A stretch of DNA of 61,289 bases, from the NCBI GenBank assembly GCA_949878745.1, contig CATLBH010000010.1, positions 1-61,289 of the forward strand. Direction: 5' to 3'. Shown piece after piece: positions 24,399 through 34,407 of the stretch (position 1 is its first letter; the number at the start of each line of letters is the position of its first letter). A program made the translations under genes and the position numbers. The DNA is from an uncultured Ruminiclostridium sp. GTDB taxonomy: Bacteria > Bacillota > Clostridia > Oscillospirales > Ruminococcaceae. Under the pieces are notes generated by a model. It was not told where the DNA came from, did no database searches, and worked only from the letters and a program-made list of their open reading frames with translations.

Positions 24399-25850
24399 AT
24401 GGCAAAAGCAAAAAAAATAAATAAAGTTTCCGACTTTTTTAAATCAATCGGCGGTTTTTTTAAAAGCTTCGCCGAAGCGGTGGCTAAGGGCGATATTTTC
24501 GTTAAGCTGTCGCTGATTTGGGTAGGAGCGGGTTACGCGGGAAGAAAACAGTTTATCCGTTCTCTGCTTGTAACGATACTTCAAGCGGCCGTTATCGTCT
24601 ACAGTGTTTTGGTAGCGCCGCAGTATATTTCAAAATTCCATAATCTGGGCGAGGTTCAGATGGAAATGGTGTTTGACATAAACACCATGAAGAACGTGCC
24701 CAACGATTACGACGATTCCTTCCAGATACTCTTGTTCTCGGTAGTAAGTATAATTATCTGGATAGTGTTCTTTTTCTTTTGGATCAAAAATGTCATTAGC
24801 GCGTACAAGCTTCAGAAAAAAGCGGAAAAAGGCGAGCACATAAATAACTTCAAGGAAGATGTCACATCTTACCTGAACGAAAAATTCCATATCACCCTTC
24901 TTTCCGTCCCCGTTTTGGGCATAGTTCTTTTCAGCATAGTACCTATTTTCATACTGATTCTCGTAGCCTTTACCAACTATGACCAGGAACATATGGCTCC
25001 CACCGCATTGTTTACATGGACCGGGCTTACAAACTTTATAAATCTGTTTGGCGGCGGCGGAATGACCGTTACCTTCGGCTATTCCTTTGTAAGGGTATTG
25101 GGCTGGACTTTGGTGTGGGCGTTTTTCGCGACGTTCACCACTTATTTCGGCGGTATTCTTTTGGCGCTGTTCCTGAACAATAAACGCACCAAGCTTGCGA
25201 AGCTTTGGAGAGCGCTGTTTGTCGTAACCATTGCGGTACCGCAGTTCGTATCCCTGCTTCTTGTAAGAAACTTTTTCGCCAATAACGGTATAGCCAACAC
25301 CATGCTGTCAAATATGGGGGTTACGGACTTTCTGCAAAACATAGGTCTGCTGAGTTACGATTATATACCGTTTCTATCCGCGCCGGGGTGGGCGCATGTT
25401 ACAATTATAATGGTAAACATATGGATAGGTATACCGTACCAGATGCTGATCGCGACAGGCGTGCTGTCGAATCTTCCCGTAGACCAGATCGAAAGCGCGC
25501 GCATAGACGGCGCGAATACGGGACAGATATTCCGTCATATTACGATGCCCTATGTTTTGTTTGTAACGGGGCCTGCTCTTGTAACGGATTTTGTTAAAAA
25601 CATAAATAACTTTAATGTAATCTACCTGCTTACTCAGGACGTATTTACCACCACCGACCAGTATCTTGCCAACAGCCAGGCGAAGGAGGTCGACCTTCTG
25701 GTAACGTGGCTGTTCCGGCTTACGCAGGAATACTACAACTACAAGATGGCCTCGGTCATCGGCATCTGCGTATTCGTAATATGCGCCGTATTTACATTGG
25801 TTGCCTTTAACCTTATGACCGGCAAGGATAAAGAGGAGGTGTACAACTGA
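24399..25850 (+). CDS. Sugar ABC transporter permease, MalF-like
   Basis: This 483-residue integral membrane protein has about eight hydrophobic segments and a longer N-terminus than its partner. The EAA-type loop that docks the ATPase is QIESARIDGANTGQIFRHITMP near residues 365-387. The N-terminal 140 residues include a charged cytosolic start (KAKKINKVSDFFKSIGGFF) and a periplasmic-type loop, as in MalF. It overlaps malG by one base and forms the pore with it. Confidence 0.92.
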   Translation: MAKAKKINKVSDFFKSIGGFFKSFAEAVAKGDIFVKLSLIWVGAGYAGRKQFIRSLLVTILQAAVIVYSVLVAPQYISKFHNLGEVQMEMVFDINTMKNVPNDYDDSFQILLFSVVSIIIWIVFFFFWIKNVISAYKLQKKAEKGEHINNFKEDVTSYLNEKFHITLLSVPVLGIVLFSIVPIFILILVAFTNYDQEHMAPTALFTWTGLTNFINLFGGGGMTVTFGYSFVRVLGWTLVWAFFATFTTYFGGILLALFLNNKRTKLAKLWRALFVVTIAVPQFVSLLLVRNFFANNGIANTMLSNMGVTDFLQNIGLLSYDYIPFLSAPGWAHVTIIMVNIWIGIPYQMLIATGVLSNLPVDQIESARIDGANTGQIFRHITMPYVLFVTGPALVTDFVKNINNFNVIYLLTQDVFTTTDQYLANSQAKEVDLLVTWLFRLTQEYYNYKMASVIGICVFVICAVFTLVAFNLMTGKDKEEVYN

Positions 25851-26710
25851 TGACTCAAAAGGGCAAAACAATTCAGCTTATAAAGGATATTTTAAGACAC
25901 GTTGTTATAGTCTTAATGGTGTCCGTCTGGCTTATCCCCATAATCTGGCTGATTGCCACCTCGTTCAGCGCCTATCCCGGCAGAAACACTTCCAATTTTT
26001 TCCCCGAACAATGGTCGCTTCAGAACTATATCAATATTCTCAATCCCACGTCTCATACGGTAAACTTTCCCATCTGGATGTGGAACACCTTTAAAATAGC
26101 CATGGCGGTATGTATTGTGTGCACTCTGTTTGCCGTTATGGTAGCGTATGCCACTTCGTTTTTCCGTTTCAAAACGAGAAAGCCGCTGATGAATGTGGCG
26201 GTAATACTGAACCTGTTCCCCGGCGTTTTAAGTATGATTTCGGTGTATTTCCTTCTGAAAGCCATGAATCTTACCAATACTCACATAGGTCTTACCTTAG
26301 TGTACTGCGCTTCGTCGGGTCTGGGCTATCTCATAGCCAAGGGTTATTTCGATACGGTTCCCAGAGCGCTGGTGGAAGCGGCGAAGCTTGACGGCGCAAG
26401 TCAGGCAAGAACGTTTTTCAGCATAATTCTTCCCATAAGCAAGCCCATAATAGTCTACACGGTAATAAGCTCCTTCCTAACACCCTGGACCGACTTCGTG
26501 TTCTCGAAAATGATACTGAATTCCGGTATCGCGGATATGTGGACTGTATCCATCGGTCTTTACAATATGCTTGACCGAAGCCTTATAAACACTTATTTCT
26601 CACAGTTCTGCGCGGGCGGCGTTATCGTGTCCATTCCCATTTCCGTTTTATTCGTTATTATGCAGAAGTTTTATGTGGAAGGCATTACGGGCGGCGCCGT
26701 CAAAGGCTGA
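25850..26710 (+). CDS. Sugar ABC transporter permease, MalG-like
   Basis: This 286-residue permease has six membrane helices and an EAA loop VEAAKLDGASQARTFFSIIL at about 179-198. The C-terminus FYVEGITGGAVKG is the hallmark of MalG-type subunits. Its ATG shares a base with the stop of the MalF-like gene. It completes the importer started at 22764, apart from the ATPase. Confidence 0.94.
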   Translation: MTQKGKTIQLIKDILRHVVIVLMVSVWLIPIIWLIATSFSAYPGRNTSNFFPEQWSLQNYINILNPTSHTVNFPIWMWNTFKIAMAVCIVCTLFAVMVAYATSFFRFKTRKPLMNVAVILNLFPGVLSMISVYFLLKAMNLTNTHIGLTLVYCASSGLGYLIAKGYFDTVPRALVEAAKLDGASQARTFFSIILPISKPIIVYTVISSFLTPWTDFVFSKMILNSGIADMWTVSIGLYNMLDRSLINTYFSQFCAGGVIVSIPISVLFVIMQKFYVEGITGGAVKG

Positions 26711-26745
26711 GCGTCTGATTTTCACAGAGGCATCGGAGGTATCTT

Positions 26746-27546
26746 ATGGCAGTATTCGGCCCTCGGAGCAGAATGTTAAGCGCGCGCAGACGTCCGTTTA
26801 CCCTACCCGTTGTATCGGCAAATTGGCTGAAAAACGCGGGGGCGGTTCTGACCCTTATCTATTTTTTCGGTCTTACGGTTATCCAGAATGGCGTTTTACA
26901 CGCTTCCGACTACACCTCGCAGGAATTCAGCGAGCTGATAAATAGGGACAACAGCGCTTTTATGCTGTCTGGAGTCGCCACAATATGCTACCTTATAGGC
27001 GTGGCGGCGATTCCGATATACGCTTTTCTGTTGGTTCAGGGAGTTTTACACACCTCCAACATTAAAAAATATGTTCTGTCGCTGTTGATATTCGCAGTGA
27101 TTTCCGAAGTGCCCTACGATCTGGCCGTTTCGGGAAAAGCGTTTAACTGGGAGGATCAGAACGTTCTCTTCACTGCCCTTGTCGCGCTTGTTATGCTGTG
27201 GCTTCTGAAAATTTTCGAGGGCAAGGGCGCGGGTCCCAAGCTGCTGTGCTTTTTGACAGTGGCCGGCGGCTGTTTCTGGGCAATGGTTCTCGGGTGTAAA
27301 TTCGGCGGCGGATTTGTGCTTATAACCGCCATACTCTTTTTGCTCAGGGAGAAAAAGGGGTGGAGCATTCTTGCGGCGCTGATCGTTAGCCTTATTTACG
27401 CCACCGCCCTTTTCGGCTTCGCTCCCGTGGCTTTGTACAGCGGAGAAAGAAAGTACCTTGAAAAAAAGAGCGCCAAATACTTCTACTATGTTTTTTATCC
27501 CGTAATGTTGGCGGCCTTTGCGGTAATTGTCATGGTAATACAGTAA
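26746..27546 (+). CDS. TraX-family membrane protein
   Basis: This 266-residue protein has about eight hydrophobic segments. The motif block MLSGVATICYLIGVAAIPIYAF, then SLLIFAVISEVPYDLAV, is the TraX core. F-plasmid TraX acetylates pilin; the many Firmicutes homologues have no known substrate and may be acyltransferases of surface polymers. GGAGG lies about 10 bases before ATG 26746. It starts 35 bases after the MalG-like gene and ends before a terminator, so it is probably the last gene of the sugar-uptake transcript. A link to sugar uptake is only positional. Confidence 0.82.
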   Translation: MAVFGPRSRMLSARRRPFTLPVVSANWLKNAGAVLTLIYFFGLTVIQNGVLHASDYTSQEFSELINRDNSAFMLSGVATICYLIGVAAIPIYAFLLVQGVLHTSNIKKYVLSLLIFAVISEVPYDLAVSGKAFNWEDQNVLFTALVALVMLWLLKIFEGKGAGPKLLCFLTVAGGCFWAMVLGCKFGGGFVLITAILFLLREKKGWSILAALIVSLIYATALFGFAPVALYSGERKYLEKKSAKYFYYVFYPVMLAAFAVIVMVIQ

Positions 27547-27585
27547 GAGACGAAATTTAATTGCCCAAAAAATATTTAAAAATTT

Positions 27586-27634
27586 TTCAAGTCCGAACCC
27601 TACCGTAAAAGGTTAAGTTTGGACTTGAATTTTA
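27586..27634 (+). terminator. Intrinsic terminator after TraX-like gene
   Basis: TTCAAGTCC.AAC pairs with GTT.GGACTTGAA across a short loop, followed by TTTTA. Preceding A-rich DNA is typical. Confidence 0.8.
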
Positions 27635-27665
27635 TCCTATTACTAAAAAATCGGAGGAAAAAAAG

Positions 27666-29423
27666 GTGAAACTCATCTTCAGATACATAAACAGGCATTT
27701 GGGCACTTTCCTTTTATCCACCCTTTTTCTGACGCTGGAGGCGGCGGCGGATCTGCTTCAGCCCGCTTTTATGTCCGCCATTGTGGACAAGGGGATAAAA
27801 AACGCCCAAGTGGGACAAATCTTGTTTTACGGCGCAATAATGCTTTCCATCGCCGCGGCGGGAGCCTTCTGCGCCGTTATGCGAAACAGGTTTGCCGGCC
27901 GCGTGTCCCAGACGGTGGGAAAAGAGCTTCGCCATGATATGTATCACAATGTGACTAACCTTTCCATGGAAAATATCGACCGTCTCCGCCCCGCCTCGAT
28001 AATTACCCGAATCACCAACGACGTGTCCCAGGTTCAGGATTTTATCAACGGAATAATGCGCATTATGGTGAAAGCGCCCATAACCTGTATCGGCGCGGTG
28101 GCGCTTATTTTGATACAAACCCCGAAGCAAGCACCTGTTATAGCCGCCATACTCCTAATCGTGACTTTTCTTGTGTTCCTTAATATGCGAATCGGCTACC
28201 CCCGCTTCGGAACCGTACAGAAAAGAACCGACAGCCTTAACGGCGCGGCGCGGGAATTCCTTTCCTCCGTCCGCATCGTAAAGGCGTTTCGCGCCGAGGA
28301 AGCCGAAACGGAAAAATTCGAGGGGGTGTCCCGTGACTTGGCGTATGCCAACACCTCCGCCCTTCGTACGATGGCGTTTTTTTCCCCGCTGATAAGCTTA
28401 ACGGTGAATTTCGGCATAGTACTCCTTCTGTGGATTTCGGGCAGCGGCCGAAGCGAAGAAATAGGAAAGCTGATGGCCTCCGTGAACTATATGACTCAGG
28501 TGCTGTTTGCCGCCTCCATGATCTCCAACGCCCTGAATACGGCGGTAAGGGCAGGGGCCTCTTCGGAAAGGATAAGCGAGGTGCTTAACGAAAAGCCCGC
28601 TCAAAGTCTTCCCGAATCCCCCCTTACGCCGAAAATCCAAGGGGATATACGCTTCGAAAACGTTTCCTTCGCTTATTCGGGGGCAGTCAACGCGGTACTG
28701 GATCGTATCTCTTTTCATATTCCCGCGGGAGAGACCGTCGGAATAATAGGGGCTACCGGTTCGGGAAAATCAACTCTTGTAAACCTGATTCCCCGTTTTT
28801 ACGATCCCAAAAACGGCCGAGTTTACATAGACGGCTGCGACATGACCGAAATCGACCCAGCCCACCTTCGGAGGCATACGGCGACAGTGCCCCAAAAGGC
28901 GCTTCTCTTTTCGGGGACAATACGGGAAAATCTACTTTGGGGCAGCGCCGAAGCCACGGAGGAAGAGCTTAAAGCCGCTGCCCAAGCCGCCTGTGCCGAA
29001 GAATTTATAGAAAAAACCCCAAACGGCTATGACTCGGTACTGGGACAAGGCGGGGTAAATCTTTCGGGAGGACAAAAGCAGCGTCTTTCCATCGCGCGGG
29101 CGCTTGTAAGAAAGCCAAAAATACTTGTTCTTGACGACTGTACCAGCGCCCTTGACGCCACCACGGAAGCCAAGGTGCTGAAAAACCTCCGTAACCTTTT
29201 CACCGATACCACCGTGCTTCTGGTAAGCCAGCGCGTATCCGCGGTAATGCGTGCCCAACGTGTTCTTTGTCTGGATAACGGCCGCGTAAAAGGCTTAGAT
29301 ACCCATGAGGAGCTTTTAAAAACTTGTGACGTCTACCGTGAGATTTACCGTTCCCAGATAGGCGATAGCGAAGAAAAAGATATAAATATAAATAAATATA
29401 AAGAGGAGGAGCAAAATGTCTGA
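27666..29423 (+). CDS. Multidrug-type ABC exporter half, degenerate ATPase site
   Basis: This 585-residue TMD-NBD half has six helices within residues 15-300, Walker A GATGSGKSTLVNL (about 361-373), signature LSGGQKQRLSIARAL and Walker B LVLDDCTSALDA. The catalytic glutamate after Walker B is Asp (LDDC), the classic mark of the degenerate-site subunit in heterodimeric exporters such as BmrC/BmrD or TM287/288. GTG at 27666 is preceded by GGAGG. It overlaps the partner gene by 8 bases. Substrate unknown; drug or lipid export is likely. Confidence 0.93.
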   Translation: MKLIFRYINRHLGTFLLSTLFLTLEAAADLLQPAFMSAIVDKGIKNAQVGQILFYGAIMLSIAAAGAFCAVMRNRFAGRVSQTVGKELRHDMYHNVTNLSMENIDRLRPASIITRITNDVSQVQDFINGIMRIMVKAPITCIGAVALILIQTPKQAPVIAAILLIVTFLVFLNMRIGYPRFGTVQKRTDSLNGAAREFLSSVRIVKAFRAEEAETEKFEGVSRDLAYANTSALRTMAFFSPLISLTVNFGIVLLLWISGSGRSEEIGKLMASVNYMTQVLFAASMISNALNTAVRAGASSERISEVLNEKPAQSLPESPLTPKIQGDIRFENVSFAYSGAVNAVLDRISFHIPAGETVGIIGATGSGKSTLVNLIPRFYDPKNGRVYIDGCDMTEIDPAHLRRHTATVPQKALLFSGTIRENLLWGSAEATEEELKAAAQAACAEEFIEKTPNGYDSVLGQGGVNLSGGQKQRLSIARALVRKPKILVLDDCTSALDATTEAKVLKNLRNLFTDTTVLLVSQRVSAVMRAQRVLCLDNGRVKGLDTHEELLKTCDVYREIYRSQIGDSEEKDININKYKEEEQNV

Positions 29424-31230
29424 AAAAAATATGGGTATCCCTCCCGCCAATCTTAACGGTATATCCCGTCCCGGAAGGGGAGGAGCGGTAGTAAAGCCGA
29501 AAAATATGAAAGGAACTCTCGCGCGTTTGTGGCAAATCACCGAGGGAAAAAGAAGAGGACTTGGTCGGATACTGCTCCTGTCCGCCTTAGCCTCCGCCGC
29601 TTCTATCCTTTCACCTTACGTAACGGGAAAAGCGGTCACCGCCATAAGCGATAACGACCCTCTCACCGTGACTTTGATCTGTTTATCCGCCCTTTACCTC
29701 ACCGACTGGCTGGTGAAATTTTTACAGGCCTTTTTTATGGCTTCTATCGGACAGCGCATAATACATCATATACGAACCGTCCTTTTCGGACACATAAAAA
29801 CGCTTCCTCTATCCTTTTTCGACCGCCGAAGCCACGGAGAGCTGATGAGCCGTCTCACAAACGACGTGGACAATATCAGCACCACCGTCTCCAATTCCCT
29901 TACCCTGCTTCTGACCTACGGCTTTACCGTAGTCGGCGTATTCGTGATGATGCTGTGCTTAAACCCGTTTCTCACCTTAGTGGCACTGTCCGGTTCTGCT
30001 CTGATTTTTTTGCTCACCAAAACGATAACCAAAAGAACGAAAAAGCTTTTTTCAAAACAGCAGAAAAGCCTCGGCGCCCTTAACGGACAGGTGGAGGAAA
30101 GCGTATCCGGTCTTTCCGTGGTAAAAGCCTTTTGCCGCGAAGAAAAAACGGAAAAGGAATTCGAGGAAAAAAATGAGTCTCTGTGTAAGGTGTCCATAGA
30201 CGCCCTTATCTGTTCCGGTTACCTTATGCCGCTTATGAACGTAATCAACAACGTTCTGTATGTGGCCGTTTCGGTGCTGAGCGGTATTCTTTTCGTAAAC
30301 GGCAATATAAAAGACATCGGCCTGATTACCGGCTTTTTGCTGTATGTGCGCCAGTTTACCCGTCCCTTTGTGGAAATCGCGAACATTTACAATAATTTTC
30401 AGACCGCCGTAGCGGGAGCCGAACGCGTTTTTGAAATATTGGACGCGGCCTCGGAGCCTCCCGATAAGGCTGACGCGATAACGATGGAACGCCCGAAAGG
30501 AGATATTGAATTTCAAAATGTGGGATTTTCCTACGAACCCGACCGCCCCGTGCTTAAGGACATAAGCGTGAAAATCCCCGCGGGAACAAAAACCGCGATA
30601 GTGGGCGCGACGGGATCGGGAAAAACCACCGTTATAAATTTGCTCACAAGATTTTACGACGTGTCCTCCGGAAGCATACTTTTGGACGGTCACGACCTGC
30701 GGGATTACCGTATGGAGGATCTGCGGAAGGCCTTCGGCACTGTGCTTCAGGATACGGCGCTCTTCGCGGACTCCGTCCGAGCCAATATAGCTTACGGAAG
30801 ACCGAACGCAGACATTGAGGAAATAAAGGCGGCCGCCGAAACGGCGGGAGCCGACGGCTTTATAGAAAGGCTGCCCTACGGCTACGACACCGTTCTGGAG
30901 CTTGGCGGGGCGGAGCTTTCTCAGGGGGAGCGCCAGCTTCTTACCATAGCGAGAGCAGTGCTTGCCGACGCTCCTATCCTGATACTGGACGAAGCCACCA
31001 GCTCCGTGGACACCGTCACCGAGCAAAAAATACGCAGAGCCATGTTAAAGCTCTGCGCCAACCGCACCTCGGTGATAATAGCTCACCGTCTGTCCACCGT
31101 AAGGGATTCCGATCTTATAATTCTCTTGGAAAACGGAAATATAGCGGAGCGGGGAACCCATAACGAACTGATGAAATTAAACGGTACTTACGCAGAAATG
31201 TACCGAACCCAGACGGAAATCATGGGATGA
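29416..31230 (+). CDS. Multidrug-type ABC exporter half, catalytic-site subunit
   Basis: This 604-residue partner starts with an unusual 35-residue Gly/Pro-rich cytosolic extension (GRGGAVVKPKNMKG) that is common in the larger subunit of such pairs. It has Walker A GATGSGKTTVINL, a variant signature LSQGERQLLTIARAV, Walker B ILILDEATSSVDT with the catalytic Glu, and H-loop AHRLST. Together with the upstream gene it forms an asymmetric heterodimer. No regulator gene is adjacent. Confidence 0.93.
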   Translation: MSEKNMGIPPANLNGISRPGRGGAVVKPKNMKGTLARLWQITEGKRRGLGRILLLSALASAASILSPYVTGKAVTAISDNDPLTVTLICLSALYLTDWLVKFLQAFFMASIGQRIIHHIRTVLFGHIKTLPLSFFDRRSHGELMSRLTNDVDNISTTVSNSLTLLLTYGFTVVGVFVMMLCLNPFLTLVALSGSALIFLLTKTITKRTKKLFSKQQKSLGALNGQVEESVSGLSVVKAFCREEKTEKEFEEKNESLCKVSIDALICSGYLMPLMNVINNVLYVAVSVLSGILFVNGNIKDIGLITGFLLYVRQFTRPFVEIANIYNNFQTAVAGAERVFEILDAASEPPDKADAITMERPKGDIEFQNVGFSYEPDRPVLKDISVKIPAGTKTAIVGATGSGKTTVINLLTRFYDVSSGSILLDGHDLRDYRMEDLRKAFGTVLQDTALFADSVRANIAYGRPNADIEEIKAAAETAGADGFIERLPYGYDTVLELGGAELSQGERQLLTIARAVLADAPILILDEATSSVDTVTEQKIRRAMLKLCANRTSVIIAHRLSTVRDSDLIILLENGNIAERGTHNELMKLNGTYAEMYRTQTEIMG

Positions 31231-31259
31231 GCTTTTGCTCCGACGTAAGCGCCATATTG

Positions 31260-31958
31260 TTAATCAGGTTTTTTATCCGCCGATACGGAATCGAAATATA
31301 ACCTTGTTTTCGCGAAAACGGCGGCGTTAACGGTTTTCGCTCCCGCGTTTTTGAGAGTCCTTGCCGCTTCGGACAAGGTGCTTCCCGTGGTGCTTATATC
31401 GTCCAGTATCAGAACGCTTCTGCCCTTTACGGTTTTCTCCTTTAAGCAGGAAAAGGCGTCCTTTACATTAACCGATCTTTCCTCCGCCGTTAAGGTTTTT
31501 TGCGGCTTGGTGTTCCTGATTTTTTTCAGAAGACCTATACAAGGCTTATCCGCCAGCTGTGCCGTTTCGTTGGCGATCAGCCTACACTGATCGTAGCCCC
31601 GCTTATAAATATCCCTTTTCCTCATGGGGACATAGGTGATAATGTCGGTTTCGTTTAAAACGGAACTGTCCCCTTTAACCAGCGCCTTGTATATAAGATA
31701 GGCCGCTCCGCTTATGGCGTAACCATCGCCGTCGTTTTTGAACCTGCCCGCGAATTCTTTTCCGAAGCTGTCATAAACGGCAAAGGCGGTAAAATGATCC
31801 ACATAAGGTATAAAAACGTTTTTATCCGCCGAGGAGAACAAATTTACGCAGGTGTTGCATAAATATTCGTCAAAGGGTATCTCACAGCCGCACATACCGC
31901 AGCGGTTGGGATAAAAAAGATCGAGAATCAGTCTTTTCAGAATATAAATACGGTTCAC
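31260..31958 (-). CDS. comF: ComF-family phosphoribosyltransferase-like protein
   Basis: This 232-residue protein has an N-terminal zinc-binding knuckle (CGMCGCEIPF and CNTC, about 20-39) and a type I phosphoribosyltransferase domain with VLILDDISTTGSTL (about 184-197). ComF proteins act in DNA uptake during transformation, probably as single-strand DNA-handling factors. It overlaps recD2 by 4 bases, forming a DNA-metabolism pair. No other competence gene is visible in the window. Confidence 0.93.
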   Translation of the reverse strand: MNRIYILKRLILDLFYPNRCGMCGCEIPFDEYLCNTCVNLFSSADKNVFIPYVDHFTAFAVYDSFGKEFAGRFKNDGDGYAISGAAYLIYKALVKGDSSVLNETDIITYVPMRKRDIYKRGYDQCRLIANETAQLADKPCIGLLKKIRNTKPQKTLTAEERSVNVKDAFSCLKEKTVKGRSVLILDDISTTGSTLSEAARTLKNAGAKTVNAAVFAKTRLYFDSVSADKKPD

Positions 31959-34183
31959 AGCGGCTTCTCCCCGTTATTGGCCAGTCTTAAAAGCGCTCTT
32001 ATACAGGAATAGCGAAGGGTTCTCCTGTCATTGTCCACCATCTCGCAAACCTGTTTTTTTGTGCCTATCAAAATAAGAATGTTTTTCGCCCTCGTAACGC
32101 CCGTGTACAGCAAATTGCGGTATTGAAGGTTTCTGCTTATGGAGGTAAGGGGCATTATTACAGCGTTGTACTCGCTGCCCTGGCTTTTATGCACCGTCAC
32201 GGCGTAGGCAAGATCCAGCTTTTTCAGTAGATCGGGAGTGTAAAGCGCTTTTTTCCCGTCATAATTTACCGTAAGATTGCCGCTGTGCCTGTCCAGCTCT
32301 TCTATATAGCCAATATCCCCGTTAAACACACCCCTGCCGTATTCCGCGTCTTTCTTCCACTCGATATCGTAATCGTTTTTTATCTGCATCACCTTGTCGC
32401 CCTCGCGGAAAACGGTCTCAAACACCTTTACCTCGCTTTTTCCCTTGGAGGGCGGATTAAGGGCAAGCTGAAGATCTCGGTTAAGCTCCTTTGTGCCCGC
32501 GCAGCCCATTCTGGTGGGAGTCAGTATCTGTATGTCCTCTAGCGGGGAATAGCCGTATGTGTTCGGAAGCCTTTTTTTTGTCAGTTCTATCACAAGCCTC
32601 GGTATGTCTCTTTCGTTTTCACAGGGCATAAAGAAAAAGTCCTTTTTCCTGTCGCCCAGAAGGGGATACTCGCCGTTCACTATCCTGTGAGCGTTGGTAA
32701 CAATAAGACTTTCCGACGCCTGACGGAATATTTCGGTGAGCTCCACTTTGGGTATCTCCCCGCCCGCTATAAGGTCTCTGAGAACGTTTCCCGCCCCCAC
32801 CGAAGGAAGCTGATTGCTGTCCCCCACCATTATAAGGGAGGCCGACGGCTTAAGTGCCCTTAAAAGAGCCTCAAACAAAAGAACGTCCACCATAGACATT
32901 TCGTCAACCACGATCACGTCCGCCCTAAGGGGGTTCTTTTCGTTTCTTTTGAACATCAGCTTGTCTTTTACAGTAAAATCCACCTCCAGAAGGCGGTGTA
33001 TGGTTCTGGCGTTTTCCCCCGTGACCTCGCTCATTCTCTTGGCCGCCCTTCCGGTGGGCGCGGCAAGAGAGATGCTCTTTTTGTGCTTTTTAAAAAGCTG
33101 TATAACACCGTTTAAGGTGGTGGTTTTTCCCGTTCCCGGCCCTCCGGTGAGAATAAACAGCCTGTTTCCGAGACATCCGTTTATCGCCGCCTTTTGAAGA
33201 GTCTCAAACTCTATGTCCAAAGCGAATTCCACACCCGCTATCTCTTCGGAAAGATCCTTGACTTCTCCCGCAGAGGTTTTCAGCATTTCGGTCAGTTTTT
33301 GAGAAATATATGTTTCGGCTCGGTAGTATTCGTTCAGATAAATATAGCTTTTCTCTCCTATATTGAGGATTTTAAGCTGTCCGTTTTTCAGCGCCTCGTC
33401 AAGTCCTCGGTGAATGTCTTCCACGCTCAGCGCCAAAAACCTTACCGCCGCGTCCACCGCCCTTTTCAAAGGAAGACAGGTGTGCCCCGCTCCCGCGTTT
33501 TCCCTTAATATGTACAGCATGGCGGCTATCACTCGGTTGACGCTGTCAACGCTTATTCCCTCCGCTCTCGCTATCTCGTCCGCCTGTTCAAAATCGACCC
33601 CCAGCTCATCGTCGCACAATATATAAGGATTTTCCTTTATAAAAAGAATGGAAGACACATCGTATTTTTTCCAGACCTGCGCCGCGGCCGCGGGGCCGAT
33701 TCCAAAACGCTGCAAAAATTCTATAACGTTTTTTATTCCGCTGAGCTTGCGGTACTCGCTGCTGATAAAAAGCGCCTTGTCGCTCGTTACCCCTTTAAGC
33801 TCCGCAAGTCTCAGCGGGTCGTTTTCGATAACGTCAAGGGACTCCTCGCCGAAGCTCTGAACGATCTTTTTCGCCAATGCGGGGCCCAAGCCCTTTATTA
33901 TGCCCGAACCCAGATATCTCCGTATTTCCTCCGGCGTGGTGGGAAGAGTGCGCGTGCAGCTTACCGCCTTAAACTGTCTCCCGTATTTGGGATTATTGAC
34001 ATAGTCTCCGTACAGCTCCAGCCGCTCACCTTCGGCAATATCCCCCAGCTCTCCCACAACGTCCACCGGTTCCCCGTCATGATTCAGCAAAAAAACTATA
34101 TAGCCCGTTTCGGAGTTTTTATACACGATTTCCTCAACAAAGCCCTTTAACATTACCTGTCCGATTTCTTCCATCAGCCTCAT
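31955..34183 (-). CDS. recD2: RecD2-type ATP-dependent DNA helicase
   Basis: This 742-residue SF1B 5'-3' helicase has N-terminal OB-like and HhH regions (about 1-190, with YLGSGIIKGLGPALAKKIV), Walker A LTGGPGTGKTTTLNGV at about 345, APTGRAAKRMSE, Walker B DVIVVDEMSMVD, GDSNQLPSVGAGNVL, and the C-terminal AVTVHKSQGSEYNAV and LLYTGVTRAKN. RecD2 works outside RecBCD in repair and replication-fork stability. Its start overlaps the preceding small gene by 4 bases. Confidence 0.95.
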   Translation of the reverse strand: MRLMEEIGQVMLKGFVEEIVYKNSETGYIVFLLNHDGEPVDVVGELGDIAEGERLELYGDYVNNPKYGRQFKAVSCTRTLPTTPEEIRRYLGSGIIKGLGPALAKKIVQSFGEESLDVIENDPLRLAELKGVTSDKALFISSEYRKLSGIKNVIEFLQRFGIGPAAAAQVWKKYDVSSILFIKENPYILCDDELGVDFEQADEIARAEGISVDSVNRVIAAMLYILRENAGAGHTCLPLKRAVDAAVRFLALSVEDIHRGLDEALKNGQLKILNIGEKSYIYLNEYYRAETYISQKLTEMLKTSAGEVKDLSEEIAGVEFALDIEFETLQKAAINGCLGNRLFILTGGPGTGKTTTLNGVIQLFKKHKKSISLAAPTGRAAKRMSEVTGENARTIHRLLEVDFTVKDKLMFKRNEKNPLRADVIVVDEMSMVDVLLFEALLRALKPSASLIMVGDSNQLPSVGAGNVLRDLIAGGEIPKVELTEIFRQASESLIVTNAHRIVNGEYPLLGDRKKDFFFMPCENERDIPRLVIELTKKRLPNTYGYSPLEDIQILTPTRMGCAGTKELNRDLQLALNPPSKGKSEVKVFETVFREGDKVMQIKNDYDIEWKKDAEYGRGVFNGDIGYIEELDRHSGNLTVNYDGKKALYTPDLLKKLDLAYAVTVHKSQGSEYNAVIMPLTSISRNLQYRNLLYTGVTRAKNILILIGTKKQVCEMVDNDRRTLRYSCIRALLRLANNGEKPL

Positions 34184-34356
34184 TCCATTCTTTTAAAACT
34201 TCCGCCCTTTTTGCCGCTTATCCTATTTCCGAGACGGCGCCCCGACATATACCCCTCGGAAAGTCTCTTCGTAAGCGAATACAGGATTATCCTTAAAATA
34301 AAATATCCGCCCATTATCCCGAAAAAAACGCTAAGGAAAAACCATATAGCCTGCAT
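34180..34356 (-). CDS. Small membrane protein, 58 aa
   Basis: One N-terminal hydrophobic helix (AIWFFLSVFFGIMGGYFIL) is followed by a basic tail (RRLGNRISGKKGGSFKR). ATG at 34356 has GAGGTG 6 bases upstream, better than the ATG at 34365. Its stop overlaps the recD2 start, so it is a real, coupled gene although no family is recognised. It may anchor something at the membrane; function unknown. Confidence 0.65.
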   Translation of the reverse strand: MQAIWFFLSVFFGIMGGYFILRIILYSLTKRLSEGYMSGRRLGNRISGKKGGSFKRME

Positions 34357-34407
34357 AAAAATCACCTCGGTATATTTTATGCCAAGTCGGGCGTTCGGGT
34401 TACCTGT

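Noticed and set aside
30052-31026. 324-codon open frame opposite the ABC exporter gene
   Set aside because: Antisense to a complete ATPase domain; no SD, low-information composition rich in Gly, Arg and His.
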